64,000 nucleotides of DNA, from positions 1,973,617 through 2,037,616 of the forward strand of contig JNVV01000002.1 of the NCBI GenBank assembly GCA_000733355.1, in the 5' to 3' direction. The notes beneath the pieces were generated by a model. It had not been told where the DNA came from and ran no database searches. It saw nothing but the letters and a program-made list of their open reading frames with translations. The DNA comes from Falciphora oryzae. Lineage: Eukaryota; Ascomycota; Sordariomycetes; Magnaporthales; Magnaporthaceae. Both the position numbers and the translations under genes were made by a program. Positions 1 through 12,088 of the stretch are shown here, piece after piece; position 1 is the first letter of the stretch, and the number at the start of each line of letters is the position of its first letter.

Positions 1-3000
1 TTTTTCTGTCGCCTTCAGTCTTCAACCCCTCTTCCTTGCCTGACTCTTGCATGCAGCGAGGCTCCGCTGCGGTTCTATCTTGAGACGTCAAAGAGCGCCA
101 TAGTGAAGTGTTTGTCATACAAGATCAAGTGAGGAGTGGCGAGTCCGCCGTGCTGCCCTGCCCTGCCTGCTCCGAACGAGCGAAAGGGTTCAGCTCGGCC
201 GAAAATAGAGCCAATGGACCGGTGCCAGCTCCGCTGTTAGCAGCCAGGGCTTGTCCTGCCTGCCGTCTTGAAACACTGATGGTTAGGAGGGACAGCCCTG
301 GCTGGCGGGCACTATTGCTCGTAAAGGCTGACATGCATTTGCATTGATGGCCATTTTGCCTTGCTGCCCGAGCTGGCATCGAGATGCGTGCCTGCTGTTT
401 GTTGCCAACGGGCTCGGTAGGTAGGGCTTTCGCGGGCAAATGAAAATGTCTCAGCCCCAACATGCCAACGCATCGTCACAAACATGGCCCAGCCGACCAA
501 CCATGTGGCCGAGATGCCGTTTCTGCCCCTTGGGCGAAACGCGCTCCGTGCTTTTCCGCGCGTGGGCAGGCCAGGGAACCCACTCCCAACATCTGGACGA
601 ACCCCGGGGGGCTCCGTCCGCTCTGGTGGAGAGCGGGCAGCGGGCGGGGCCGTGATTTTTTTTTTTTTTGTTTTTGCGGATCAGTCAAGCGAGGGAGAGA
701 GAGAGAGAGTAAAAGCAAGGAAAAGCCGTAATTTCCCAACGCATCCACTCACGATGACCCGGAGAGCAGACCGGACGGCTGCCCACCCTCTGGAGCTCTC
801 ACGGGACGCACACACCACACTTTCTTTCTTTCTTTTTACATGGTCTCCCTTGGCTCTCTGGGTGCTAAAACACTTGGGGGGCCAATGGCGTTGCGTGCGC
901 ACATGCGGGCACCCGTCGCCCTTCTCCTCTGGGACGCGTACACACACGCCACCACCACACCCCTCCCTACCGAGATTCTCGGGCCCGAGGCCGCCGATTT
1001 GACGTCTGTCGCTTCCCGCGTCCTGCACCGTGACGCCTTCTGTCTGACTTCGCCCAGGGATGGCCGGTCCAGCCATCTTGACCGCCTCTGTCGTGAGAGA
1101 GAGAGAGAGAGGCTCTTTCTGCAGGGAGGGAATCTAATCTACCCGCGACTCTGCAGCACAATGTCGTCGGGCTGTTTCCTGGCCAGTCACGGTCCGGCCG
1201 TCTGCCCGGATGCGAGTGATTTTCCCTGCTGCAGTCACCGGGCTCAGCGCTGACGGCAGCCACCATCTCACCGTCTACTATTTGTCGGCAACCCGCGCTG
1301 TTTCACAGAATCGAGGGTTCATGGGCAGCTGCACTCTCAAGTGCCGGGGTTGCGGTAATTGTAGTCCCACCACCATGGACCCATGCCCTTCTGCGCGACT
1401 TTCCCTTTCTGAAACCCGCCGCAGCCTTGCCAAATCATCACCATTATCACACCTCATCATCGCTTGCTATCACCCCGCTTCCGCCAAGTGGCGCTGTGCG
1501 GCGCATGCTTTTCTTGCCCCGGCTTCGTTCGGCCTTTTTGCTTTTCTTTGCTTTTTCTTACTTTTGCTTCCTTTGCTTCCCTCGTCTTGAGAGCTGGGCA
1601 AAGTGTTCCGTAGCGTTACCTTGCTGCCCCATACCCACCAGGCTCGCTCGGTACCGACGGCCTCTGTCCTTGCGTGCGCGATAATCTCTCTACATTATGG
1701 ATGGGCCCACCGACCGTTCTTTATCGTGTCGCGTCTCGGCCGGGTGCACGGGCTCTGATACGAATTTCTGGTGTGCGCTGTTGCGAGTTGACAGAAAACA
1801 GCGTGGACGGGCATCAACACGAGGGCAAGGGAAACAAAAATTAAGAACCGGAAAACGAAGCAGGAAGGATGGGTGGATTCCGTCGGTATTCGCAGCCGGG
1901 GCGCTGTCCTGGGTTGGCGAGCTCGACCGCGGAACATTGTCGTATCGTATCTCTGGAGCCCTATCGATGCCGCCCAAATCCTCCATCCCTTGCATCCGGC
2001 AAGGCCCTCCCCTCGTCGAGTGCGACATATCACGCGGTTTATACCTCCTCGTTTGTGCGGGAGCGCCCCTCCACAATCCATCGCCCTCGGACTGACTGGG
2101 CGCAGTTTTGCCTGCCGGTTCCAGGACTCGGAGAAATCACCTATTGGGTGGCTTCTTGTCGTCGGCTGTGGCCTGGCCCGGGCTGGTGGAAGGGAGTGAG
2201 GTAATATCCTGGTGTTACGGTGCGTAGCTACACATCCGCCACGATGGGAATACGATGGTCGACGGCAAGGCGAAGAAGAAAAGGGAGAAATTCCCGCTCG
2301 GCACACGGAAGGCTGTTTCTTTGCACACGCACGATGCAACGCCCGCGTCGTCAGGTGGCCTCGTGGTTGCACTGCTACCTTTCGTAGTGTTGGGGACCTG
2401 TCGGTGCAGAACGCAGAACGGAAGATTCATGATCCCTACCGTGGTTGGGTATGGATGCGCCGTGTAATTACTCGGACACACCATACTGACTTTGGGTGCC
2501 AAGGGTCGTCGTCGTCAACTCAATGATGGAACATGGGGGGTGGTGCCGCCAGCCGAAAGGCCCGGCTCGTGGGGGGCGCTCGCGAATAATGCGTACGTGG
2601 TGTGGTAACTGCACGCAGGTAACCAGGGCATATACGAAGTCGGTTCGGGGTGATGTGATGAGTACCTAGAGAGGGAGATATTTCGCAATGCGGTGGATAG
2701 CAATTGGCAATATGGCATCATTTTCTGGTACCGAGCGCCTACCCGAATCCTCACTGCGCAGGCTGTGAAATTGCAATTCAAAACCCCACCAAGAACTGTC
2801 ATTCTGTCATTCTGTCAGTCTGCCCCCTCCGGAGGGAGCATCTTTAATCACCGTCGTACTTTGTCCCCGAATGGCAGTTGGCTTTCGCGTCAAAATCCGA
2901 CTTTACCCTTCTCCAACCAGAGTTTTGCAAATCTTGGCATCCATCGGAGATGGAGACAGCCGACCCGTCGAACTCGGTACATATATCCGATACCGTCCGC

Positions 3001-4389
3001 GGACGTCTATTGAAAAGTGACGTGTTTCTTTTTTCTTCTGGGAAATCAAAAATTGGACTCGGGAGAAGAAAAAAAAGGCATTCGTACTGCGACGTTGGCA
3101 CAGGCAAGCCGACGATCATCATCCGCCAAGTGAAGGAGGAAATGAAGGGAGGAGCGAAAGAGAGCTCTCAAACCTCCGTAACCCTCACCCCCACGCTACA
3201 CAGTACTCGCCGGCGGGGCGCTCCTTAATATGCCGCCGGTATAGATTGCACAAAGAGGAAGTCCAGCTCCGTCTCCACGACCACGTCACACACGCCTGGC
3301 GTAGCACACAAAGAGGCTACCGCTACCCCCCGCGGCGAGCACTACCGAATCTCGCTCCGACCCTGATGATCGGCGGGCATACATGCCCAGAGGAGTATCG
3401 GTGCCCGGGGCAGCCCGACAATAACCTCTCGACTTCCCATTTCCGAACGGTCGTTGCATTCTTTTTCTTTTTCTGTTTTGCTGGTGATGTTTCCTCGGTG
3501 TGTGTGGGCGTGACAATATATGAGGAAGCCATGATAGCGGATTATGACCTGTGCTTTTCGCCGTCACACCGCAATCTCCCGTCCCAGACTTTTATATCTA
3601 GTGGCAGCAAACCACATTCTTTGACTCCTGGTCATGAGGTGGCGGGACTAGGCTTTTGGGACTGCGATGCGATAACGAGGACGTCTGGCGCAAGATTGGA
3701 GCCCCGTCCGGGTTGCCTGGAGGATGGAAAATGTCGGAACGGGCAAAGCTGAAGCTGGAAAGATGTCCGTGTATCTATCCTTGTTCATCTCAACATCTTG
3801 AACACGAGGAGACAAAGTCGAGCGGACAAGCAGCGGGCTTTCCGGATCAAGCAACCCGACGTGTCTGCAAGTGGAGATAGCGGCGAGCCAGTCGGGACGA
3901 ATGCAATACACATTATTATTACAGGAAGAAGACTGCAAGGGAAAAAAAAAAAAAAAAAAAAAAAAAAAGGTAACAGAGTGAAAAACGCCTATCAAAACGA
4001 AACAAATACTCTATCTACCGAGCGTGATGTGGGTAGCTGGTAAGCGAAGCAATGCAACAGCCTTGCATGGGATATCATCTCTCCAACCGTGAAACTAGCA
4101 ACCGCAACAAAAAAGTGAAAAAAGCCCTCGCACCATTGCCAGCGTTGCTCCTCCCCGTGATGCCACATTAATGCCTCACATGCGTCACCCCACGTCGACG
4201 CCAAAATGCTGCGTATACGTCATGCTGAAAGACCAAGGCCAGGGGACCGAAAACATGACTCTGCTTTCCGGGCTATCCGTCTCCCTGCCGAGAGATATTT
4301 GGTTGCTTCACCTCGGGAGTCGGGCGAGGCGTCAAACAGAACCTGCGTCAAAGACACAGAGTCTTGGGCGGCGTCCACAGGCTATCCCA
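1..4389. other. intergenic region, no gene supported
   Basis: No open frame here looks like a protein: the longest frames (for example 225 codons on the minus strand near 1695-2372) are rich in Arg, Ser, Pro and His, have no recognisable domain and overlap other equally long frames. The stretch holds (GA)n runs near 693-708 and 1096-1111, a T14 run at 656-669 and an A27 run at 3942-3968. The last few hundred bases probably include the 3' UTR of the PhoD-like gene that ends at 4390. Confidence 0.6.
3942..3968. repeat. poly(A) homopolymer, 27 bp
   Basis: An uninterrupted run of 27 A lies about 420 bp beyond the stop of the minus-strand PhoD-like gene. It is too far from the stop, and on the wrong strand, to be a simple retro-copy tail of that gene. 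Homopolymers this long are prone to sequencing and assembly length error. Confidence 0.9.
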
Positions 4390-7300
4390 CTAGGATGCCA
4401 CGGGCATAGGGTTCACCTGCTGCTGCTGCTGCTGCTGCCCTGCCCCGTTTTGAGCCTCCTCCGGCGCGAGCGTCCTCCCGTGAGCCGGATGCGACATGTC
4501 GTAGCGCAGCGACGGGATCGAGAGCCCGTACGCCTGCGTCCGGCCCTCCCTGTCCGAATTGTCGATCTCGACCCGGATCATGACGTCCAGGCTGCCGTCC
4601 CCCGCCGTCCCGTGGCCCTTGCCCGCCGCCCGGTGGCCCGTCCCGCAGTCGAGCTCCCCCTGGCTGATGGGGTAGTGCCCGTCCTTGCCCGGGACCTGCG
4701 AGCGCGTCGACGAGGCGGCCGACGTCGTCGCGCTGGCCCCCGCGCTGGAGCCCGGCGGCGGAGCGAGGTGCGTGTTGTCACCGTTGCTGCTGTTGCCCCT
4801 GCCGCCGTTGGCACCGTTCGAGGTGCCAGGCGGCACCAGGTGCGTTCCTGCGCCGTTGGTGGTGGGAGCGACGGGAGTGGCGTTGCCGCTGCCGAGATTC
4901 GGCGAGTTCTCCGTGATGACGGCAAAGTTGCGGCTCGGCATGGTGACATGGTTGAACCCGGCCGTCTTGGACGACTCGCCCGGGTCCTTGTCGAACAGCT
5001 TGAGAAGGGTCTCGTCCGTGTCGTGGTTGAGGTGGTGGATCTTGTTGCGTCGGGCCAGCAGGTTGGCGATGGCGCCCGGAGGGGGCTTGTTCACGATGGC
5101 TGACGAGATCACGTTGGCGATGTAGCGGTGGTCGTGCTCGACGGGGACGGCGAGCTTGGGGTTCGAGTAGAAGCGTCCAAAGGCGGCAAGGTGCACGTCG
5201 CCGCCCAGGATGGTGATGCGCACCGAGTGCTCGGCGCTGACGCGCTGCAGACGCTCGACCAGCTGGTTGCGCTCTTTTTTATGGGTCCGGGCTGTATAAT
5301 GGTCGTCCAGATCGTCGAGCAGGTCGACGCTGCCGTCAAAGTGGTTGAAGATGCCGCCGCCCAGGCCGAAGCGGCGGTTCAGGAACTTGATGGGCCCAAT
5401 TATGGGGCTTGTGAACACGTTCTCGAGCCAGGTCAGGCGCGGGTAGGCGATGGGGATGCCCAAGAGCAGGATCACGTGCGTGATGGGAGTTCCCTCGCGC
5501 TTCGCCGCGCTCAGCTCTTCTCGCAGCCGGCCAAAGATCAGGTCGTACGTCTCCGGGTAGTTGATTTGGTGCCGTGTCCTTTCGGTTCTGGCATCGACGC
5601 CAACAAAGGCAATCCTGGCGCCTAGCCGGCAAAACATGTTGTGGGAATGCTCAGCAACATATGGCTGGCGTCAGATGTCAGTTACACCATGTTGGGTGGT
5701 CGTAGTTCGTGACTTGGCTGCGTGGGCAAAACTCACCCCAGGGTTGATCCCGTTGATATATTGCGATTCGGTCATGCGAGGGGCCACGTAAGTGTTCATC
5801 AGCTGGTTGACGTCGTTGGACTCGGTCGTCGCGTCGTTGCCCTTGTTGCCTGCTGGGTCCGCAGTGATAGGGGCATCTGGTGTGTGCAGCAATGGTCACG
5901 TCAGCGCCGCCCGAATCTTGGTCTTGAAGCATCCATTGGCTTACCCGAGGTGTATGTCGAGGCCGGCGGTGGCAGGTGGTGCTGGAAGAGCAGGTAGTAT
6001 TTGTGCGCGGTGCCCCCAATACCCCTGAACACATCACATTTCATAAAGTCGTTTGTGTACGACCCAAACCCGTCAATGATCTGCGCGCATGTGTATGTCC
6101 GGTCAGTGTCCATCTCTCATATTTTGGGACATAGGCGGCAGGCTAGGGCAACGGCTCACATCGTGGTCATCCCAGATGTTCAGTTGCGGGATTTGGCCGT
6201 TGGCGTTTGCAAACGGGAATATCGAGTACCTGGAGCGTTGCCGTCAGGATCAGTATCAGTCGTTTCGGCACGCCGGCTGGCCGGTCACCGGGGTTCGCGC
6301 TCCTCTGGTGAGAAATATGGAAGCGCAAGTCTCACCATCTGATATAGTTCTTCAGGTAGTAGTCGTCGCACTCCTGCCTCAGGCTTTCTGGGTACGGGTG
6401 GTCTCGGCGCTTTTTGGGGTTCCCGATGTCTGTCCATTTGCGTAGCGGACCGCCGACGCGGATGCCGTCGTTGTAGATCTGGTCGCCGCCGCCGATCATG
6501 ACGTGGAAGGGCCGGTCCTCGTGGACGCGCAGGACGTCGTTCCAGAGCGCCGGCCCGCTCCAGGCCTCCTCGTCGGTCCCGACGCTGAAGCCGTTGCACG
6601 AGTGGAACATGATGCGCATCGACTCGGCCGCCGCGGCCACGTGGAAGATGCTCCGCTGCGGCTTGGTCTGGCTGTGGAAGCGCAGCCCGGGGAAGGTGTA
6701 CTCCCACCGCCCCTCGAACTCCTCGACCGGGACGTCCAGGTCGAAGCGCCAGAAGGTGTTGCGCGGGTCCGAGTACAGGCAGTAGCCCTCGATGCGCTCG
6801 CCGCCCTTGGCCGACGCCGCCTCCGCCTCTGGGTCCACCACGGGGCCGTCGGACGGAAAGCCGGTGCCCTTGGCTTTGTCCTTGCTGTCCTTGTCCTCTC
6901 CCTCCGCGGGGCCGTTGGTTTCCACTATCTCCTCCCCGGCTTCATTGCGGGGAACCCTCTCGGGCCCGACCGCCGCCGAGGGCGCGGTAGCCGCCTCATG
7001 GGTGGTGGCAACGCCGTGGGGCGTGGCATGGCGCGGGCCGAGCGGGCGCAGCAGGAGGGCCGGGGCCTCGGGTTGCGTGGCGCCGCCGCCGCGGGTGACG
7101 ACGAGGACGCTGCCGAGCCAGCGGCCGCGCTCCATGCGGCGGTAGTTGAGGAGCGGCCCGCAGGCGACGTCCTTGCCGTCGCCGGCAGGCTCCGGGGCGG
7201 CAGCGTAGATGTCCGGGTGGTCGGTGCTGCCGGTCGCCTCGCGGGCCTCGGCGGCGCCGATGACGACGGGGGTGAACTTGGGGCGGCCGCTGGCGCTGGT

Positions 7301-7561
7301 TCCGGGGGGCTTGCTGGGCTCGTCGGCGGTCTCCGAAGGGCTTATGCGGTCCTTGTTGAGGAAGTCGGCGAGGTCGCTGACGCGGCCGCGGGCCTCGGGC
7401 TCGCGGGCCTGGGGGTGCTGGGACGAGGAGGCGGCATGGCGGGCAAACTTGGAAGACTCCTGGTGGTGCCAGCGGCTCTTGGAGGCGTAGGGGTTGGGCG
7501 CCTCGGCGATCTCGTCGTCCTCGGGACGGGGGAGGCCGCTGCTCGGCTGCGGGGCCGCCAT
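4390..7561 (-). CDS. PhoD-like phosphatase domain protein, 948 aa, 5 exons
   Basis: Metallophosphoesterase of the PhoD-like family. Exons on the minus strand: 7561-6336, 6229-6160, 6080-5945, 5876-5737 and 5664-4390; all introns are GT-AG and the frame closes exactly. Residues 1-300 are low-complexity, Ser/Pro/Gly-rich and probably disordered. The phosphatase core follows, with the metal-binding IWDDHD motif at about residues 427-432 and GGDVH at about 678-682, both typical of PhoD-like enzymes. The C-terminus is again Gly/Ser/Asn-rich and ends in a poly-Gln run encoded by CTG/CAG repeats at about 4420-4438. No signal peptide or membrane segment is evident at the N-terminus, so a cytosolic or peripheral location is inferred. 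The substrate is unknown. ATG 7561 is the first ATG on this strand for 493 bp upstream. Family call is sure; biological role is not. Confidence 0.9.
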
Positions 7562-9027
7562 GGTCCTGGTGCTTGCGCGCCCTGTTGGCCCGTGGGGACG
7601 TGGGTATCTTGGGCCTGTCGGCTGTGCAGCGAAAGCGCGTCGGGATTCCGCGACGGAGCTCTGCGGGTTGGGCTGCTTCTTCAAGAGACCAACCAGCGAT
7701 TCTCGACAGAAACCGCAGCGGCAGTAGCAGCGAGGCGAGGTTTGATCACAAAAAGAAGATGGAGACAGGACAGAAAAGACGGAAGACAAGGGCTACACAG
7801 CACCCACCGCCCAGAGATACGGACTGGACCGGTTGGGCTTCCTGCTTGCCTTGGTTTTGCGGACGATGGACGGCAGGGATTCGCGCCTGGGACGTGACCA
7901 AAGTGGGCGGGTGTGTCTGGCCAAGGAGCGCTAGCTTGCAGGTGGCCTCTGCCGTCTGTGTGCTTTTGCAGTCGCCTCGAGCTGTCGGACGCAGACGTCG
8001 CAGCCGGTGAAGTGACACGCGCACGAGGTGAGGTGATTTGATCTGAGTGCCCGTCATCTATGTGCGTCTATTTTCCATTGTCTTTTTTTTTCCCGAGATG
8101 AGAGCCCCTGGGAGGCCTCGAAAAGAGGAGTACCCGACCCTGCATTTTCGAGCAAACCAACACCAGCCAATCTGTGGATAAAGTGGCCGCTGATCGGGTC
8201 TTGTCCAGCAAGATGAAAAAGCAAAGACAATGAGGCTGCAGGGGTCAGGGATCTGCAGCGATCCGTCCAAATATCGATGCGCAGCGATCAGTCCCAGGAT
8301 CAGCCCACGTCAGAACACATGGCGTCCGATCTCAGCTTGAGTGAACAAACATGGAGACGATGCGCATTTTATCCAACTTTGTTTCTTTGGCGCGCCGCTC
8401 GCAATTCATTGTCTCTGCCTTGGAGGGATTGAGTCCCTGCCAAAATATAATGGACACCGCTATCTCCAGGCACAAACAAGCGAGTTCCAAGTGCTGTGCC
8501 ACGACGCAATTCCAATTTCGCAAACGGGAGCTGGCTGTGGTGACGTAGCCCCAAGAGCGGATCCCGATTTGGATTTGCGCATCGTCCAATCCGCATCGGG
8601 AGCACCCTGGCTCTCCAGCTGCGGGGATGTAGCTTTCGCAGCATGATTTGCGTCCGAGTGGGGGGGGGGGGGGGGGGGCGTCGGGACCGGCGCTCGACAC
8701 CAGACGCTTGCCGCTCGTGACTCGGAAAGGCGTGCCATTGAGAGCTTGTTGTCTGGCACCAGCAGCTCCGTTGACGTGTTGGAGCAGCTCGATTGGAGAC
8801 TAGTATCAGTAGTCTGCTTTGCTGTTGCTCACTTGACCAGCCTTGACACTTTAGTTGGAGGCATGCACAGGTTAAATACGCAATACGTGCTCTCTATCCG
8901 TAGATTTAGTATTGTTGTTGTACACGCCGCAGCTCTCATGCATCTTACATAGATATATGTACGTGGGAGACGATATCCACCCAAACCACCGCTTAGAGAG
9001 CATCGCCATTTGCATACTTGCTAGTGC
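7562..9027. other. intergenic: PhoD-like leader/promoter and rhomboid gene 3' flank
   Basis: No coding frame is convincing. The part next to the PhoD-like gene (7562-8054) has no ATG on the minus strand, which fits a long 5' leader. A run of 19 G lies at 8660-8678. The part near 9000 should carry the 3' UTR of the rhomboid gene. Confidence 0.6.
8660..8678. repeat. poly(G) tract, 19 bp
   Basis: Nineteen consecutive G on the plus strand. Such a run can form G-quadruplex or slipped structures and is a common spot for length errors in assemblies. It lies between two minus-strand genes with no coding frame across it. Confidence 0.9.
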
Positions 9028-10824
9028 TCAGGAGGAGCTAGACGCCCCACCGTCCTCTGCCGTAGACTTCAGCGTCTTGTCCGAGGCCGGGAACTCGGCC
9101 AGTTCCTTCTTGCCGCCTCCAACGCTGCCCCGGGCCTCGGCAAGCCCGGAGAAGTAGAACCCGTAGAGAACGCCGCCGAGCAGCCCCGCCAGGTGCGACC
9201 ACACGTCCAGCCTGACGTTGCGCCGGAACTGCAGCAGCACGTTGGCCGTCAGGAGCACCAGGAACCCGAGCCCCTGCGCGCCGTCGTACGGGTCCGGCGG
9301 CAGCCCAAACACCTTGAAGCCCTCGAACCGGTGGATCGTGAAGTAGGCCGCCATGATGCCGTACACGCCGCCCGACGCCCCAATCATGGACGCCGCCAGG
9401 TTCGACCGCAGCACCAGCGCCGTCATCGAGCCCGCGAACCCGAGGAGCCCGCACCCGGAGTACACGGCCAGGAACGGCCCGCGGCCCAGGTCGTCGTGCA
9501 GCCGCGTCCCGAACGGCCAGAGGAACACCATGTTGAGCAGCAGGTGAGACAGGTTCTGGTGCGACGCCGTCGCCAGCAGCGCCACGTGCGCCTTGGGCGT
9601 CGCCGACGTGAAGATGAAGTGCCGGTTTAGGAACCGCCAGAACATGGGCACCTTCCACGCCGCGTACACGGCCACGTTGAGCAGCACCAGCGCCCCGACA
9701 GTCGCCGCCGCGGGAGGGACGTCGGGCAGCAGCCTCTGGTCGCGCCGCGGCGCCTGGTAGAGGTCCGCTGCCACCAGCCCGCCCGCCACGGCTGCCACGG
9801 CCGCTAGCAGCGTTGGCGCTAGCCTACGCGCCTTGCTCATCTCGGGCGGCGCCGCGAGGTCCGACGTCGCGCGCTCTGTGTACTCGAGCATGCGCGGGCT
9901 CAGCTGCCTTGGCGTCGGCTCGTCCACCTTGGCCAACCCTCCCGGGTTGAGGCGGGCCTCCTCCTCCTCCTTGAGCCGTTTCTCCTCCTCTCGCTGCTTC
10001 AGCTCCTCGCGCCACTTGGCCTCGTTCCGCTTACGGACCCGATCAATAACGCCTTCGCCGTACACGTCTCCGCCCGGCTGCGTCTTGAAAAGCCGCTGCT
10101 GCCACTTGCTTCCCCCTGTATTGGGAGCCCCCGGCGCCTGCTGCCGCAAGTTCTCCGCTTCTTGCGCAGCCGCAGCCTTCGCGGCTTCCGCCTCTTCGAT
10201 TTCGAGCAGTTCGTCCTCGGCGCGCAGGCCGGCGTTGGTGACCTCATCCACAGGCACGGTGCGACGTAGGTACGCAAGCGCCTTGTCCATCTCGCCCTTG
10301 GAAAAAGTAGCCGTGTTCAGGGTTAGGCTAGGATCCTCGAGCGAGCCGGCAACGCGGCGTCCGTGCAGAATTCTAAGGAGGATGTTTGCTTGGCGGGTGG
10401 TGATTCCCACGCCGAAGATGTCGATCACCTCATGCTGCGGCAGCTCGCCCTTCCGTGTGAACGGAAGGCCCTCTTCGTCGGTGTAGTTTGGCGGGATATC
10501 GACGTAATGTGTAATGACCCTGTTGGATCTGGACAGGTGTCGGCGCTGCTGGGTGATCGCCGCGCAGGCGGGGCGTATCGTCATCGTTGGCCGCCATTGC
10601 GTCGCCGTCGTATTCAAGGATAGCGGTTTCTTTGGTGACTGGTGACTGCTGTTGGCCAGCCAGCCAGCCTGGGCCCGGTAGGTCGAATAGCATCGCCCAG
10701 CCGAGAGCGCTACGCACGGCTCGAAGGGGGTCCTCTGGAGGGAGCTCCGCGTGGTGGCCCGCACACCACGGCAGAGCAGTCCAGGGCGCAGCCCTCCGAG
10801 GCCGGGCACGCAAAAGTTGCTCAT
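9028..10824 (-). CDS. rhomboid-family intramembrane serine protease, probably mitochondrial, 598 aa
   Basis: Single-exon gene. The first ~90 residues are rich in Arg, Ser, Thr and Gln with few acidic residues, as in a mitochondrial presequence. A soluble region follows (about 90-320) with a charged Glu/Lys/Arg helix. The C-terminal half (about 320-565) has about six or seven hydrophobic segments. The catalytic serine sits in GASGG (about Ser484) and the partner histidine in WSHLAG (about His544), the Ser/His dyad of rhomboids; the conserved HLLLNM stretch precedes them. The family cleaves membrane-anchored substrates, and mitochondrial members (Pcp1/PARL type) process inner-membrane proteins. 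Whether this is the Pcp1 orthologue or a diverged fungal paralogue is not settled by sequence reading alone. Start chosen at the first in-frame ATG, 10824. It is divergent from the Tma17-like gene. Confidence 0.88.
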   Translation of the reverse strand: MSNFCVPGLGGLRPGLLCRGVRATTRSSLQRTPFEPCVALSAGRCYSTYRAQAGWLANSSHQSPKKPLSLNTTATQWRPTMTIRPACAAITQQRRHLSRSNRVITHYVDIPPNYTDEEGLPFTRKGELPQHEVIDIFGVGITTRQANILLRILHGRRVAGSLEDPSLTLNTATFSKGEMDKALAYLRRTVPVDEVTNAGLRAEDELLEIEEAEAAKAAAAQEAENLRQQAPGAPNTGGSKWQQRLFKTQPGGDVYGEGVIDRVRKRNEAKWREELKQREEEKRLKEEEEARLNPGGLAKVDEPTPRQLSPRMLEYTERATSDLAAPPEMSKARRLAPTLLAAVAAVAGGLVAADLYQAPRRDQRLLPDVPPAAATVGALVLLNVAVYAAWKVPMFWRFLNRHFIFTSATPKAHVALLATASHQNLSHLLLNMVFLWPFGTRLHDDLGRGPFLAVYSGCGLLGFAGSMTALVLRSNLAASMIGASGGVYGIMAAYFTIHRFEGFKVFGLPPDPYDGAQGLGFLVLLTANVLLQFRRNVRLDVWSHLAGLLGGVLYGFYFSGLAEARGSVGGGKKELAEFPASDKTLKSTAEDGGASSSS

Positions 10825-11422
10825 TGCGGGTTGCAACTGACGCTACGGCTGCGTCGATATCTCAATCGGCCTGCGCCCATGGATGCGGCCAAAACACGCC
10901 CCCCAGTGGTGGTGTTGTGGGGTTGGATGATGGTGATGGTTTCTAGGATGAGAATCCGGGCTTCTCGGGTGATGGGAAAAAAACATCTCCAGCATTTTGA
11001 TTGGTGTCGCACGCGATGCTTGCTCCGCACTGCGGCTGTTCCCCTGAGCTACCCCTGCTGCAGAACTCAGGACCCCACCATGACGAACTTCCTCGAGGCA
11101 GCTTCACAGCTTGCGCAACCAGGAAAGGTGATGACTTGGATGGGCAATTTGGAATCAATTTCCCGTTAATCCGAATCCGCTCGTCTCCCACAAGTAATTC
11201 AGTCTCATCGGCATCTCAAAATTGTGCTGCCTGGCTGAAATATCGCCCGGATTCAACGCCTGTAGCTTCAACGACCAACCATATTGTCTTGCTTGGAATC
11301 CAATTTAGCATCTCACCTCCGCCCACCGGCTCATCAAGACCAAACGGAGCCAGCAGATTCCCTCAGGAGGGGACCACACACATCGGGCGAAGACGAGGCA
11401 GGCAGACAAAACACAGCCCAAC
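10825..11422. promoter_or_regulatory. divergent promoter region, rhomboid / Tma17-like
   Basis: About 600 bp separate the start codons of the two divergent genes, so the stretch must hold both promoters and leaders. I see no clear TATA box or coding frame. Confidence 0.55.
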
Positions 11423-11772
11423 ATGTCGTCCGAAGCCCTCCCCATCTCGCCAGCCCGCTTCGCCGAGGCGATAAAGGACCTCTCGCTCGCGAGCCTGCAC
11501 CTCAAGGTCCTGGAGCTGCGCAACTCCATCGCCCACCTCGACTACTCCAACGAGCAGCTGCGGCCCTTCGCCGACGGCGCCGAGCCTGCGTTCGGCCAAG
11601 ACCCAGAGCAGCCGCCGCGCCCGGACCAGGACTGCGTCGACGCCATCAAGGAAAACGAGGCCGTCATCGGCCGCATGACGGAGCGCATCGCCCTCGTCCG
11701 CGCAGAGGTCGAGAGCCGCGGCTGCAGCTGGGCCGAGTTCGAGGCGCCCCCTCCCAAGGAGGAGGCCGGTGA

Positions 11773-11809
<37 letters not shown>

Positions 11810-12088
11810 GAGGCTCCCCCCGCCGTCAACGGCGAGGCTGGCACGGCTGCCCCTCGCGCCCCCGCCGACACGAGCGGGCTGTCGGAAGCGTGGCGGGATG
11901 GCACAATCCAGATGGGCGTCGTCAGGAACGGGCAGATTCACATGGACGGCGCCGCCCCATCTTCGACGTCACGACCGAATGCCGGCGGCAGCTTGACCGA
12001 CGAGCAGTTGCTGCGGGCGCTGGAGGAGAGGATGCGGCTTGCTCAGGAAGAGGACCAGGACGATGACGACGGAGGCCTCCATCTTTAG
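11423..12088 (+). CDS. Tma17/Adc17-like proteasome assembly chaperone, 221 aa
   Basis: Small single-exon gene. The N-terminal half follows the pattern of yeast Tma17: a helix (RFAEAIKDLS), then LELRNSIAHLDYSNEQL (about residues 29-50), and later IKENEAVIGRMTERIALV (about 72-95). This fits a helical hairpin or coiled coil. Tma17/Adc17 in yeast binds the Rpt6 ATPase and helps assemble the 19S proteasome base under stress. The C-terminal half is a lineage-specific low-complexity region with a run of 11 Ala encoded by GCT repeats (11777-11809) and ends in an acidic tail. It is longer than yeast Tma17 (about 150 aa), mostly because of this tail. The start ATG has A at -3. The family call rests on remembered pattern similarity, not on an alignment. 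Confidence 0.65.
11777..11809 (+). repeat. (GCT)n trinucleotide repeat encoding poly-Ala
   Basis: Eleven alanine codons in a row, ten GCT and a final GCC, inside the Tma17-like gene. Triplet length keeps the frame, so length variation between strains would alter only the linker between the helical domain and the acidic tail. Confidence 0.9.

Noticed and set aside
1695..2372. 225-codon minus-strand frame
   Set aside because: Arg/Ser/Pro/His-rich with Cys scattered at random, no domain, competing frames of similar size on both strands.
3246..3752. 168-codon plus-strand frame
   Set aside because: Contains a Phe run from a T-rich tract and shows no protein-like pattern or domain.
4171..5103. 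310-codon open frame on the plus strand
   Set aside because: It is antisense to the PhoD-like exon 5, very Arg/Val/Pro-rich, and arises from high GC at third positions of the real gene.
6503..7897. 464-codon open frame on the plus strand
   Set aside because: Antisense to PhoD-like exon 1; Ala/Gly/Arg/Leu-rich with no domain, a mirror of a Ser/Pro/Ala-rich coding strand.
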